44,180 bases of DNA from contig CAJODC010000012.1 of the NCBI GenBank assembly GCA_905233215.1, forward strand, positions 1 through 44,180. The letters are read 5' to 3'. Every line of letters begins with the position of its first letter. Positions within the stretch are counted from its first letter, which is position 1. Origin of the DNA: an uncultured Synergistales bacterium (GTDB lineage Bacteria; Synergistota; Synergistia; Synergistales; Aminobacteriaceae). Shown piece by piece: positions 7,229 through 16,336 of this stretch. The translations under genes were made by a program, and so were the position numbers. The notes below the pieces were generated by a model. It had not been told where the DNA came from, ran no database searches, and worked only from the letters and a program-made list of their open reading frames with translations.

Positions 7229-8632
7229 ATGTCTGAAACAAAGCGTGAAACTTTTGCGAGCCGACTCGGCTTCATCTTCCTGTCCGCAGGCTGCGCAATC
7301 GGTTTGGGCAACGTATGGCGTTTCCCGTTCATCACGGGTCAGTACGGCGGAGCGGCGTTCGTTCTGGTCTATATACTTTTCCTGCTTCTGCTGGCAATGC
7401 CGATCATGGTCATGGAGTTTGCTGTAGGCCGTGCGTCAGTGCAGAGCGTCTCGCGTTCATTCGCTGTTCTTTGTCCTGAGCATAAAGCGTGGTCATTGTG
7501 GGGCTATATCGCTTGGACCGGCAATTATGTCCTCATGATGTTCTACACTGTCGTAAACGGCTGGATGGTTGCCTACACGTATTACTCATTCACAGGCAAG
7601 CTTGACGGACTCTCGGCTGAAGCGGTCGGGGGATTTTTCGGCGGACTTCTCGCGAATCCTTATGAGCTTACGTTCTGGATGGCTGTAGTAGTAATCTTCG
7701 GGGCGTTAGTCTGCTGGGCAGGATTGCAGAGCGGTGTAGAGAGCATAACGAAGATCATGATGTGCGGATTGCTTCTGCTCATGATAATTCTTGCAGGGCG
7801 TTCGGTAACTCTTGAGGGAGCCGACAAGGGACTTGAATTTTACCTGAAGCCCGATTTCAGCAAGTTATTCACAGATGAAGCCGGAAATTTCTCGCTCGGT
7901 CATTTAGGCACGACACTTTACGCAGCGTTAGGGCAGGCGTTCTTCACACTGAGCATCGGCATAGGCTCAATGGCAATCTTCGGGAGCTACATCAAGCGAG
8001 ACAGGTCATTACTTGGCGAGAGCATCATCATCACAGGACTTGATACTTTCGTTGCATTGATGGCAGGGTTAATCATCTTCCCGGCCTGCTTTGCTTACGG
8101 AATACAGCCCAACGCCGGACCGGGTTTAATCTTCGTGACACTTCCCAACATGTTCAACCAGATGCCTGACGGAAGAATTTGGGGAGCGTTATTCTTCCTG
8201 TTCCTGAGTTTCGCTGCACTGTCGACAGTCATTGCGGTGTTCGAGAACATCGTAGCGTGCTTCATGGACATGTTCCACATGAACCGACACAGGGCAGTGT
8301 TGGCTATGGCCGTAACGATATTACTGCTCTCGATACCTTGCGCTTTGGGCTTCAACGTATGGTCAGACTTTGCTCCGCTTGGTGAAGGAACGGTAGTTCT
8401 TGACCTTGAGGACTTCATCGTCAGCAACAACCTTCTTCCTATCGGTTCGCTTGTTTACCTGACGTTCTGCGTAACGAGATACGGCTGGGGCTGGGACAAG
8501 TTCATAGCTGAGGCTGACACGGGAAAGGGCGCAAAGTTCCCGCAGTCCTTGAGATTCTATTTCACTTACGTAGCACCGCTGATTATTCTGCTGATTCTCG
8601 TAACAGGGTACTATCAGACGTTCTGGAAGTAG
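7229..8632 (+). CDS. Neurotransmitter:sodium symporter (NSS/LeuT family)
   Basis: Members of this family import amino acids or related amines with Na+ (LeuT, TnaT, MhsT). The 467-residue protein starts RLGFIFLSAGCAIGLGNVWR, the canonical unwound TM1 with the GNVWRFP motif that binds substrate and Na+. It continues through about eleven to twelve hydrophobic segments, including the GAxFxxYxxF-type TM2 region and GQAFFTLSIGIGSMAIFGSY in TM6. I take ATG 7229 as the start because GGAGG (7216-7220) is 8 nt upstream; the longer reading from TTG 7214 overlaps that site. The substrate cannot be told from sequence; a hydrophobic amino acid is the usual choice. It has its own promoter, and rubredoxin follows 45 nt downstream. 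Confidence 0.93.
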   Translation: MSETKRETFASRLGFIFLSAGCAIGLGNVWRFPFITGQYGGAAFVLVYILFLLLLAMPIMVMEFAVGRASVQSVSRSFAVLCPEHKAWSLWGYIAWTGNYVLMMFYTVVNGWMVAYTYYSFTGKLDGLSAEAVGGFFGGLLANPYELTFWMAVVVIFGALVCWAGLQSGVESITKIMMCGLLLLMIILAGRSVTLEGADKGLEFYLKPDFSKLFTDEAGNFSLGHLGTTLYAALGQAFFTLSIGIGSMAIFGSYIKRDRSLLGESIIITGLDTFVALMAGLIIFPACFAYGIQPNAGPGLIFVTLPNMFNQMPDGRIWGALFFLFLSFAALSTVIAVFENIVACFMDMFHMNRHRAVLAMAVTILLLSIPCALGFNVWSDFAPLGEGTVVLDLEDFIVSNNLLPIGSLVYLTFCVTRYGWGWDKFIAEADTGKGAKFPQSLRFYFTYVAPLIILLILVTGYYQTFWK

Positions 8633-8641
8633 TGTGTGTGC

Positions 8642-8647
8642 TATAAT
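8642..8647 (+). promoter_or_regulatory. -10 box of the rubredoxin gene
   Basis: TATAAT starts 10 nt after the NSS stop codon and 31 nt before rubredoxin ATG 8678. The -35 region is poor. This would make the rubredoxin gene a small independent unit ending at the hairpin at 8855. Confidence 0.4.
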
Positions 8648-8677
8648 TAGCGCAATTTGAAGAGGGAGGAAAATACA

Positions 8678-8833
8678 ATGAAATATGTTTGCACAGTATG
8701 CGGGTATGTGTACGATCCGGAGGTCGGCGACCCTGACAACGGAGTAGCACCCGGAACAAAGTGGGAAGATGTGCCGGAAGATTGGGTATGCCCGCTTTGC
8801 GCAGTAGGTAAGGACTTATTCGAGGCTCAGTAG
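8678..8833 (+). CDS. Rubredoxin
   Basis: Rubredoxin is a small iron-sulfur protein with one Fe held by four cysteines. It shuttles electrons in the cytoplasm, typically to superoxide reductase, rubrerythrin or oxygen reductases in anaerobes. The 51-residue reading frame begins [18 protein letters not shown] and ends [17 protein letters not shown]. Both CxxCG-type knuckles (CTVCG and CPLCA), the aromatic core residues Y4, Y11, Y13, W30 and W37, and [18 protein letters not shown] are all present. GGGAGG lies about 7 nt upstream. It stands alone: no rubrerythrin, desulfoferrodoxin or flavodiiron gene is adjacent, so its partners must be encoded elsewhere. CPLCA instead of the usual CPLCG is a small variation. 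Confidence 0.96.
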   Translation: MKYVCTVCGYVYDPEVGDPDNGVAPGTKWEDVPEDWVCPLCAVGKDLFEAQ

Positions 8834-8854
8834 AGCGTAACAACCGATAAATTG

Positions 8855-8888
8855 TCCCCCTGATGATGTGTCAGGGGGATTTTTGTTT
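8855..8888 (+). terminator. Rho-independent terminator after rubredoxin
   Basis: TCCCCCTGA (8855-8863) and TCAGGGGGA (8871-8879) form a perfect 9-bp stem with a 7-nt loop, followed by TTTTTGTTT (8880-8888). The final T-tract overlaps the stop codon of the convergent acyltransferase gene. Confidence 0.92.
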
Positions 8889-9951
8889 ACGAGAGTTTTC
8901 CGCCTGAGAGCATCTTGAATAATTTTGACCGAAGCAATTCAATGACAGTACAAATAAAAAATACTATTACGATTGCAGCAAGTGAATAAGGTATTAAATA
9001 CGGGCTTTGAGAGAATGAAGCATTGCGGAAAACCTCATGCCATAACAAATGCCTTACGAGAGCGTGTTCATGTATGAGATACACTCCGAATGTTGCAGAA
9101 GCTATTGTGTTGATGATTCTGTTTTGCGTGATGTTAATTCTGCAAAACCCTAACAGAAGACACGAAGCTGAAAGAATTGTAAACGGTCTCATCATTCCAG
9201 TAACATACCCTGCGTATCTCCCAACAATGGGAATCCACAGCCCTACAATGTCAAGGGCAAAGATTAACAGAAAATTTACTCCAAAGAAACCTAATCCCCA
9301 GAGAATATATCTTCTCCCTGTAGCTCTGTTATAGAAATCGTCAGGGAAAAGTCTGATGTAACCAGCTAATGAATACAAGCACAGGAAATTGATTGTCCTG
9401 TTTGCGCCAAAATCTGAAAGCAAAAATGTGGGTACTATACACCAATAAAGCATAATCGACAGCAGAAATTTTCTGTATTCTTCACGAGTAAAGCTATGAA
9501 GAAGTTTGTTCACGTATGGGTGAATTAGGTACACCACGAAATACGTAGTAACAAACCACCATTGCTGTCTTGTTATAGGCAAGAATGCCTTTACAGCGTC
9601 TTTAATGTGCAATGTTTTTGCTCCTGATATTAAGAACGCACAGTAAACCACAATCGACCAGAAGAATATTCTTGTCCACAGATTGAACAGCTTGCGAAAT
9701 TTTATTTCATGCGAATTGATGAGAAAATACCCGGACAGCATAACAAATATACCATTGCCGACACCTCCACCTCTAATCAGTTGTATCCACAAACGATTTG
9801 CAGTGATTGAGTTTGTAGGAAAGTTAAAACCTCCGTGAACAGAAAAATGACTAGCTACGATAGCGAGCATTCCCACAATTCGCAGCAATTCCAGCGATGA
9901 ATTTCGGGCAATAGTACGGTCCGGTCTAATCTGGTCAGATGTAACAGACAT
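8887..9951 (-). CDS. Membrane acyltransferase, Acyltransferase_3 family
   Basis: Proteins of this family (OafA, WecH, NolL, YrhL) transfer acetyl or other acyl groups to sugars, peptidoglycan or lipids from within the membrane. The 354-residue protein opens with a short charged stretch and then NSSLELLRIVGMLAIVASHF, the family's TM1 with its catalytic-region histidine (usually R..D/E.LR.....V...H). About ten hydrophobic segments follow, including the C-terminal FGVYLIHEH motif region. No soluble SGNH domain is attached. ATG 9951 has only a distant GGGG-type ribosome-binding sequence (about 14 nt). The gene is visibly more AT-rich than its neighbours and sits alone between two terminators, which hints at acquisition or replacement, for example as part of surface-glycan variation. 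The acceptor is unknown. Confidence 0.85.
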   Translation of the reverse strand: MSVTSDQIRPDRTIARNSSLELLRIVGMLAIVASHFSVHGGFNFPTNSITANRLWIQLIRGGGVGNGIFVMLSGYFLINSHEIKFRKLFNLWTRIFFWSIVVYCAFLISGAKTLHIKDAVKAFLPITRQQWWFVTTYFVVYLIHPYVNKLLHSFTREEYRKFLLSIMLYWCIVPTFLLSDFGANRTINFLCLYSLAGYIRLFPDDFYNRATGRRYILWGLGFFGVNFLLIFALDIVGLWIPIVGRYAGYVTGMMRPFTILSASCLLLGFCRINITQNRIINTIASATFGVYLIHEHALVRHLLWHEVFRNASFSQSPYLIPYSLAAIVIVFFICTVIELLRSKLFKMLSGGKLS

Positions 9952-9975
9952 GTCTACGTTGTCAACCCCTTTCTG

Positions 9976-10015
9976 AAAAAAACAAAATCCCCCCCGACCA
10001 AAAATCGAGGGGGAT
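9976..10015 (-). terminator. Terminator of the V-ATPase operon
   Basis: On the minus strand ATCCCCC(T)CGA pairs with TCGGGGGGAT across a short T-rich loop (9987-10015), and the stem is followed by TTTTGTTTTTT (down to 9976). It lies about 11 nt after the ntpD stop and separates the operon from the acyltransferase gene. Confidence 0.85.
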
Positions 10016-10025
10016 TAACTTTTCA

Positions 10026-10649
10026 CTACTTAGCAGAAACGATTTCCTTTATCTTCATGAGTCTGGTCAATGTTGACCTGTCCTGCTCATCAAGTTTCAT
10101 GCTGATGTATCTTATCGTCTCAACAAGATTCGGAATCATTACGTACTCAAGAGCGTTGACCCTTCGTCTTGTGCGCTCAATCTCACCGGCCATGAGTCGA
10201 ATTGCTTTCTCCTCAGCAGCAAGGTGAAGCAGTTTCACGATGATTCCGCTGAACTGTTCGAGAGCTGCATCAAGCAGTAACGGAACGTTCACGAAGCCGT
10301 AATTCACCGGGTTGCCTTCCTGCTGAACGTCATACTCAGGGACCATTACGCTCATGACGTTGTGCCACGTTACGGAGAGTGTCGACTTTGCGCCCGGAAA
10401 GATTAACGCCTGTTCAAGAATTTCCGGTGTAGTCTGCGCCCTCGACAGTACAAAAGTCCCGTAGCATTCGGCTAATTCTTTTTCGACCGACTCGCGCAGT
10501 TCTTTACCTGCTCGTGCCTTCTCAAGGAATGCTTTAATCAATGCGTCCTGCTTGTCTTTCAGTAACTTGTGGCCTCTTCTGGCAACCGCAAGTCTCTTTT
10601 TCAGGCGGGACAGCTCCATACGGTTAGGGTTGACGTTGATTCTCGCCAT
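10026..10649 (-). CDS. ntpD: V-type ATPase subunit D (central stalk)
   Basis: Subunit D is the long coiled-coil rotor shaft that passes through the A3B3 ring and couples ATP hydrolysis to the membrane rotor. The 207-residue product starts MARINVNPNRMELSRLKKRL, the typical N-terminus (NPTRMEL..LK.RL), and ends in a second long helix (NALEYVMIPNLVETIRYI), which pairs with the first in the coiled coil. ATG 10649 is preferred to TTG 10655 because AAAGGAGGG lies 8 nt upstream. It is the last gene of the nine-gene operon and is followed by a strong terminator; the ribosome-binding site overlaps the end of ntpB. Confidence 0.96.
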   Translation of the reverse strand: MARINVNPNRMELSRLKKRLAVARRGHKLLKDKQDALIKAFLEKARAGKELRESVEKELAECYGTFVLSRAQTTPEILEQALIFPGAKSTLSVTWHNVMSVMVPEYDVQQEGNPVNYGFVNVPLLLDAALEQFSGIIVKLLHLAAEEKAIRLMAGEIERTRRRVNALEYVMIPNLVETIRYISMKLDEQDRSTLTRLMKIKEIVSAK

Positions 10650-10664
10650 CGTCAAAGCCCTCCT

Positions 10665-12071
10665 TTACTCTTCGCCCTTCTCAGCTTTAGCCTTCAGCAA
10701 GGGGTTCAAGTACTTCTCAATGTAAGCGTCTCTGATTCTCTTGAGTTCCTTCACAGGTATCATCGTCAGCAAGTTCCAGCCGAGTTCGAGAGTCTCCTTG
10801 ATTGTTCTGTTCTCGTACTCTCCCTGCCTTACGTACTTGTCCTCGAACACTGTCGAGAATTTCGCAAACGCTTTATCCTCATCAGACAATGCGCCTTCAC
10901 CGAGAATTACCGCCAGTTCTTTCGCCTCTTTGCCTCTTGCGTAAGCCGCGAAAAGCTGGTTCATCAAGTCTGCGTGATCTTCTCTGGTTTTGTCTCGCCC
11001 GATGCCTTTATCCTTCAGACGTGAAAGCGAAGGCATTACGTCAACAGGCGGATAAATTCCCTGTCTGTGAAGGCTTCTGCTCAGGATAATCTGACCTTCA
11101 GTGATGTAGCCGGTAAGGTCAGGAATCGGGTGAGTCTTGTCGTCTTCAGGCATCGTCAGAATCGGTATCTGCGTGATTGAGCCTGATTTGCCCTTGAGAC
11201 GGCCTGCACGCTCATACATCGTGGCAAGGTCGGTGTAAAGATAGCCCGGATAGCCTCTTCTGCCGGGAACTTCTTTTCTTGCCGCTGAAATCTCACGAAG
11301 AGCCTCACAGTAGTTCGTGAGGTCGGTCAGGATTACGACAACGTGCATGTTGCACTCAAACGCTAAGTACTCGGCAGCCGTGAGAGCGATTCTCGGTGTT
11401 GATATACGCTCAATCGCTGGGTCATCGGCGAGGTTGATGTAGAGAACTGTACGCTGTAACGCTCCCGTCTTCCTGAAGTCCTCCATGAAGAATGACGCTT
11501 CCTCGAACGTTATTCCCATCGCTGCAAAGACAACCGCGAAATCCTCATGACCGCTGATGACTGTTGCCTGACGGGCAATCTGAGCCGCCATTCTGTTATG
11601 AGGAAGTCCTGACGCTGAGAATATCGGCAGCTTCTGGCCTCTGACCATCGGGTTGAGTCCGTCAATGGTCGATATTCCGGTCTGAATGAACTCTGACGGG
11701 TAGTCTCGTGAAAACGGGTTCATCGGCATTCCGTTAATGTCAAGATTCTGTTCGGCTATGAGCGGTGCGCCTCCGTCAATGGGTTCGCCTCTTCCGTTGA
11801 AGACTCTTCCGAGCATGTCTTTTGATACCGGGAGGGTCTGAACTTTTCCGAGAAATCTGACTTTCGCTTCTTCATTCTCAATCCCTGACGTTCCCTCGAA
11901 GACCTGCACCAATGCCATATCGGTCTCAATTTCGAGGACTTTGCCTTTGCGCTTGCTGCCGTCCGCCAACGTGATCTCAACAAGTTCATCGTACATGACA
12001 TCTTGAGTCTTCTCGACCATTACGAGAGGACCCGAAATGCTTGATACTGTTCTGTACTCTCTAGGCAGCAT
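10665..12071 (-). CDS. ntpB: V-type ATPase subunit B (non-catalytic)
   Basis: Subunit B alternates with A in the peripheral ring and contributes residues at the nucleotide interface without hydrolysing ATP. The 468-residue protein shows the family features [19 protein letters not shown] at the N-terminus, [34 protein letters not shown] and the region [19 protein letters not shown] where A subunits have their P-loop; the Walker A lysine is absent, as normal for B. I use ATG 12071, with GGAGG (12080-12084) 8 nt upstream, instead of GTG 12080, which is inside that site. The first 11 nt overlap the end of ntpA, so translation of A and B is probably coupled. Confidence 0.97.
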   Translation of the reverse strand: MLPREYRTVSSISGPLVMVEKTQDVMYDELVEITLADGSKRKGKVLEIETDMALVQVFEGTSGIENEEAKVRFLGKVQTLPVSKDMLGRVFNGRGEPIDGGAPLIAEQNLDINGMPMNPFSRDYPSEFIQTGISTIDGLNPMVRGQKLPIFSASGLPHNRMAAQIARQATVISGHEDFAVVFAAMGITFEEASFFMEDFRKTGALQRTVLYINLADDPAIERISTPRIALTAAEYLAFECNMHVVVILTDLTNYCEALREISAARKEVPGRRGYPGYLYTDLATMYERAGRLKGKSGSITQIPILTMPEDDKTHPIPDLTGYITEGQIILSRSLHRQGIYPPVDVMPSLSRLKDKGIGRDKTREDHADLMNQLFAAYARGKEAKELAVILGEGALSDEDKAFAKFSTVFEDKYVRQGEYENRTIKETLELGWNLLTMIPVKELKRIRDAYIEKYLNPLLKAKAEKGEE

Positions 12072-13854
12072 TGTTCTCACCTCCGACAGGGATTATTCCG
12101 TTAATCTGCTCTTTGATTGTGTCATCGAGCTTGTCAATCTGTGCAATGTCTTTCTCTTCAAGATAGCGCATTCTGGCGATCTGTTCACGTACAGGAAGGT
12201 TGAACAGCTTGTTCATCGGTGCGCCCTTGTGGAGTGCGTCAAGTCCGGCATGATGGAACGCTACGATTGTTTTCAGCATCTTGAACTGTTTTTCCATTGA
12301 GGCGTATGTGTCAATCTCGTGGAAAGCGTTTTGATGCAGGAAGTCCTCACGAAGAGATTTCGCTGTTTCCATTACCATTCTTTCATCACGTGAAAGAGCG
12401 TCAATTCCTACGAGCCTGACTATTTCGTTGAGCTGTGCTTCCTGTTCAAGGAGTCCCATCGCTTCAACTCTGAGTCCGCTCCACTGGTCATCAAATTTCT
12501 CGTCCCAATAAGGATCAAGGCGTTCAGTGTAAAGGCTGTAGCTGTTGAGCCAGTTAATTGCCGGGAAGTGTCTCTGATAGGCCAAGTTCGCGTCAAGTCC
12601 CCAGAATACTTTTGTGACTCTGAGTGTGTTCTGCGTAACGGGCTCTGAAAGGTCTCCGCCGGGAGGTGAAACGGCTCCGATGACGGTGATTGAGCCTTCA
12701 CGCTGATCTTTTCCGTTGACGATGCAGCGTCCTGCTCTCTCGTAGAATGATGCCAGACGTGTGCCCAAGTAAGCGGGGTAACTTTCTTCGCCGGGCATTT
12801 CCTCAAGTCTTCCTGACATTTCACGGAGAGCCTCAGCCCATCGGCTTGTCGAGTCCGCCATCAGTGCCACCGAGTAGCCCATGTCCCTGTAATACTCGGC
12901 GAGTGTTATAGCCGTGTAGACGCTTGCCTCACGGGCGGCAACGGGCATGTTCGATGTGTTGGCGATCAGCGTTGTACGCTTCATCAAGGGCTGTCCTGTC
13001 TGAGGGTCGTCAAGTTCCGGGAACTCAAGAAGAACATCTGTCATTTCGTTTCCGCGTTCACCGCAGCCGACATAAACGACTATTTGAGCCTGCGCCCACT
13101 TTGCGAACTGGTGCTGAATGACCGTCTTGCCTGAACCGAAAGGACCGGGAACGCAAGCTGTTCCGCCGAGTGCTACGGGGAAGAATGCGTCAACGACTCT
13201 CTGTCCAGTTGTCATAGGCACATTGGGAGCGAGTCTTCTTGCCACCGGTCTGGGTTTACGAACCGGCCAACGCTGTAACATCTTGACTTCATACTTCTTG
13301 TCGCCGTCCTCAACTACTGCGATGACATCTTCAATCGTGTGTTCGCCCTTTTCGATCTTGGTTACTTTTCCTTTTACGCCGTTGGGAACCATGATTCTAT
13401 GTTCGACAACAACGGTCTCCTGAACTGTTCCGAGAATGTCTCCGGCTACTACTTCATCGCCTGCTTTGACCTTCGGCGTGAAGTCCCATTTCTTTTGACG
13501 GTCAAGAGCCGGAACGCTTATTCCCCTTGAAATGTAGGGACTCTTCGCTGCTTTCTCGATGAGTTCAAGCGGTCTCTGAATACCGTCATAGAACTGCTCA
13601 ATTATTCCCGGCCCAAGTTCGACGCTCAAAGGCTCTCCCATTGATACAACGGGTTCGCCCGGCTTCAGTCCAGATGTCTCTTCGTAGACCTGAATTGATG
13701 CCTTGTCGCCGTTTACCTCAAGTATTTCGCCGACAAGCCCGAGTTCGCCGATATGCACAACGTCCTGCATACTTGCGCCCTCCATGCCGCCAGCGACTAC
13801 AAGAGAGCCGGAGATTCTCTCTATTGCTCCTTTGATTTCTTTTTTATCAGGCAT
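12061..13854 (-). CDS. ntpA: V-type ATPase subunit A (catalytic)
   Basis: Subunit A holds the catalytic sites of the V1 ring. The 597-residue protein has Walker A GPFGSGKT (237-244), the downstream catalytic GERGNEM (glutamate of the GER loop), the extra non-homologous region of about 90 residues that separates A subunits from F-type beta (around residues 110-200), and [20 protein letters not shown]. Length is normal (about 590). ATG 13854 has GGAGAG 7 nt upstream. The gene overlaps ntpB by 11 nt and lies 29 nt after ntpG. Confidence 0.97.
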   Translation of the reverse strand: MPDKKEIKGAIERISGSLVVAGGMEGASMQDVVHIGELGLVGEILEVNGDKASIQVYEETSGLKPGEPVVSMGEPLSVELGPGIIEQFYDGIQRPLELIEKAAKSPYISRGISVPALDRQKKWDFTPKVKAGDEVVAGDILGTVQETVVVEHRIMVPNGVKGKVTKIEKGEHTIEDVIAVVEDGDKKYEVKMLQRWPVRKPRPVARRLAPNVPMTTGQRVVDAFFPVALGGTACVPGPFGSGKTVIQHQFAKWAQAQIVVYVGCGERGNEMTDVLLEFPELDDPQTGQPLMKRTTLIANTSNMPVAAREASVYTAITLAEYYRDMGYSVALMADSTSRWAEALREMSGRLEEMPGEESYPAYLGTRLASFYERAGRCIVNGKDQREGSITVIGAVSPPGGDLSEPVTQNTLRVTKVFWGLDANLAYQRHFPAINWLNSYSLYTERLDPYWDEKFDDQWSGLRVEAMGLLEQEAQLNEIVRLVGIDALSRDERMVMETAKSLREDFLHQNAFHEIDTYASMEKQFKMLKTIVAFHHAGLDALHKGAPMNKLFNLPVREQIARMRYLEEKDIAQIDKLDDTIKEQINGIIPVGGENNAA

Positions 13855-13883
13855 TTTTTAATCTCTCCTGCCTCCGTTTGTTA

Positions 13884-14216
13884 TTATCTTTCCGCAAAAA
13901 TATCCATACCGACAGCCTTCTCAACGCTTCCCCTGATTGAGGCAAGCCCTGCGCCCGTTGCCCCTGAAGGTCCGGGAACAGGGAGAACGCTTGTATGATA
14001 CTTATCGTTGATTTCCTCGACCTTTGCCGTGAACTCTACGAATAAATCTTCCTGAATGAACACAACAGCGTAATCCTCACGTGCGAGTTTCTCAAGTGTC
14101 GACTCAAAATTTCCGCGAGTCTCAGGCGTTAGAATGACGCTCTTCACTCCGACAGCCTGAAAGGGTAAGGCCATTTCGTAACTTCCGATCGCTGCCATCG
14201 GCTTATTATCTGCCAT
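13884..14216 (-). CDS. ntpG: V-type ATPase subunit F (NtpG)
   Basis: Subunit F (called NtpG in Enterococcus hirae) binds the D shaft and helps regulate rotation. The 110-residue protein has the small alpha/beta fold expected: MAAIGSYEMALPFQAVGVKS at the N-terminus, a central VVFIQEDLF strand-helix, and SVLPVPGPSGATG, a variant of the family's (I/L)P.(P/I)....G signature. Its ATG (14216) overlaps the last 11 nt of ntpC, with GGAGG upstream inside ntpC, indicating coupled translation. The position between C and A is the canonical operon order. Confidence 0.93.
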   Translation of the reverse strand: MADNKPMAAIGSYEMALPFQAVGVKSVILTPETRGNFESTLEKLAREDYAVVFIQEDLFVEFTAKVEEINDKYHTSVLPVPGPSGATGAGLASIRGSVEKAVGMDIFAER

Positions 14217-15204
14217 TGCTTAACAGCCTCCTCCCAAATTCACGGTCAAGACCGCTCCCAACACACACAAGAGCGACTCTCATGTTCCTTGTCTCAGCTT
14301 CCTTCGTCAAAAGGTAAAGCATGACATTAGCGGGGTCGTCCATTGAGTATTTTGCCTTTTCGAGAACACGAATCAAATAGTCGTCAATCGCCTTCGACAC
14401 TTCAGACAATGAGGCTTTAATGTCCCCTGAATCCTGAAGAGCCGAAAGCACCGCTCCGATGTCAGTGTGTGAAAGAAGCCTGCTCCAAGTTTCCTGCGGT
14501 TCATTGAGCAGCTTGGCCATGTCGTCAGGCCTTATCGTTCCGCCCTCGTGGAAGAACTGCAATGATTTAGCACTGTCATACTTCATGCGAGCGAGACGGA
14601 TTGCGCTTTTCAGATTTTCAGCGTCAATTCTGAACTTCACCCACTGTACAATGTCAGGCATCTTGAGATCTTCAGCGACTTTCAGCATTGCCTTGAACAT
14701 TTGATGATCTATCAGAAGTTCAACGGCCTGAGCGTTTTTCGTTGCTTCCCATAACTGCCAGCACTGAGGGATTAAGTCAGTCAGCCCGTAAGGAAGATAG
14801 CTGTACTCTTCTGTTTCGATAGCGTTGGTCAATTCATCGGTGTTGATTGTTCCGAGTTTCGACAGAAGGTCATAGCGTCTTCCTTCAGGTTCACCGCCCC
14901 TGACTTTGAAAAGTCCCTTGAGAAGAACTTTCACGTTGTGGAAATCGTAAGGAAGCCTGAAAATGTCAAGCAGTCCTTTATCAGGCACGAACGATTCAAG
15001 CTCCTGACATGTTGCGAGCATTTCGGCATCAATCGCTTTGTCGAAACCTGAATTTCCCGTGATCCACTGAGAATAACTCGTTTCGCCCAACGCCTTCACA
15101 GCGTCTTCAATTCCGGCACTGTCCATAAGGCGCGAGAAAAATCCCGTGTCAAGTATGTGATTTTCCATACCCCGCAAACGTGCTACGGTGTATACGTAAC
15201 TCAC
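14206..15204 (-). CDS. ntpC: V-type ATPase subunit C (rotor-top adaptor)
   Basis: Subunit C (equivalent to eukaryotic d) links the central stalk to the membrane K ring. The protein is almost entirely alpha-helical, beginning SYVYTVARLRGMENHILD (the (Y)xxxR.R.ME..LL pattern of the family) and containing the repeated three-helix bundles expected over about 330 residues. I prefer GTG 15204 (332 residues) to GTG 15213, because the purine-rich AAGGGGGTG then sits 6-7 nt upstream of the start; the longer start would lie inside that sequence. Thirteen nucleotides separate it from ntpE and it overlaps ntpG. Confidence 0.9.
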   Translation of the reverse strand: MSYVYTVARLRGMENHILDTGFFSRLMDSAGIEDAVKALGETSYSQWITGNSGFDKAIDAEMLATCQELESFVPDKGLLDIFRLPYDFHNVKVLLKGLFKVRGGEPEGRRYDLLSKLGTINTDELTNAIETEEYSYLPYGLTDLIPQCWQLWEATKNAQAVELLIDHQMFKAMLKVAEDLKMPDIVQWVKFRIDAENLKSAIRLARMKYDSAKSLQFFHEGGTIRPDDMAKLLNEPQETWSRLLSHTDIGAVLSALQDSGDIKASLSEVSKAIDDYLIRVLEKAKYSMDDPANVMLYLLTKEAETRNMRVALVCVGSGLDREFGRRLLSNGR

Positions 15205-15217
15205 AGCCGACACCCCC

Positions 15218-15796
15218 TTACGCGAACAGACGCTTCACAACTTCGCTCTCAATGTCAGCGCGGGCATCTTCTACCAGCATATCCCACGAACAATTCGTGT
15301 CAATTCTGTCATTCCTGAGAACGAAACCGCCAGAAATCGGCAGCTTCTCGCCCGAAAGTGTCAGTGATGTGCCGTGTGAAGCATTGTAGCCGTCAAGCCA
15401 TCTCTGGTCTAAATTCTTCTCGTTTTTGCCGACTAACACGACTTCTTTGCCGGTTGATACTGCCTGAGCCATCAACTTGTCAGCAAACTTGACGTACTTG
15501 TCGGGAGCCATCTCGGTCATCTGCTTCAACGCTGCTGCAAAAGCCTCGCCAAGAAGCTGCTGACGTACTCCCAAGTCAACACGTTTAGCGTCAAGTTCCG
15601 CTACAATCTCGCGCCTTCTGAGGACTTCAGGTTCTTCACGGCCTAATCTGGCTGCGTAAGAGTCCTGAACTTCTTTGATCTCGGCGTTGACTTTACGGCT
15701 TATCTCGCGGACTTTTTCGTCATTTTCGGCTTCGAGTGCCTTTATCTGCGCCTGTGATTCTGCTTTGATTTTTGCTTTTATGTCAGCAAGTGCCAT
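15218..15796 (-). CDS. ntpE: V-type ATPase subunit E (peripheral stalk)
   Basis: Subunit E pairs with the small G-type subunit (NtpF) to form the peripheral stalks that hold the A3B3 head still. The 192-residue protein has a long charged N-terminal helix (DIKAKIKAESQAQIKALEAE, continuing to about residue 65) and a C-terminal globular domain with SGGFVLRNDRIDTNCSWDML, matching the GG(f/v)....g.i..d.Sl......e....l pattern seen in E subunits. ATG 15796 sits 18 nt after ntpK. The order K-E-C is that of E. hirae. Confidence 0.92.
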   Translation of the reverse strand: MALADIKAKIKAESQAQIKALEAENDEKVREISRKVNAEIKEVQDSYAARLGREEPEVLRRREIVAELDAKRVDLGVRQQLLGEAFAAALKQMTEMAPDKYVKFADKLMAQAVSTGKEVVLVGKNEKNLDQRWLDGYNASHGTSLTLSGEKLPISGGFVLRNDRIDTNCSWDMLVEDARADIESEVVKRLFA

Positions 15797-15814
15797 TCTT
15801 CAACACCTGCCCGA

Positions 15815-16303
<489 letters not shown>

Positions 16304-16336
16304 TTACACGTTCCTTTCAGAATAAAAATATTGTTG

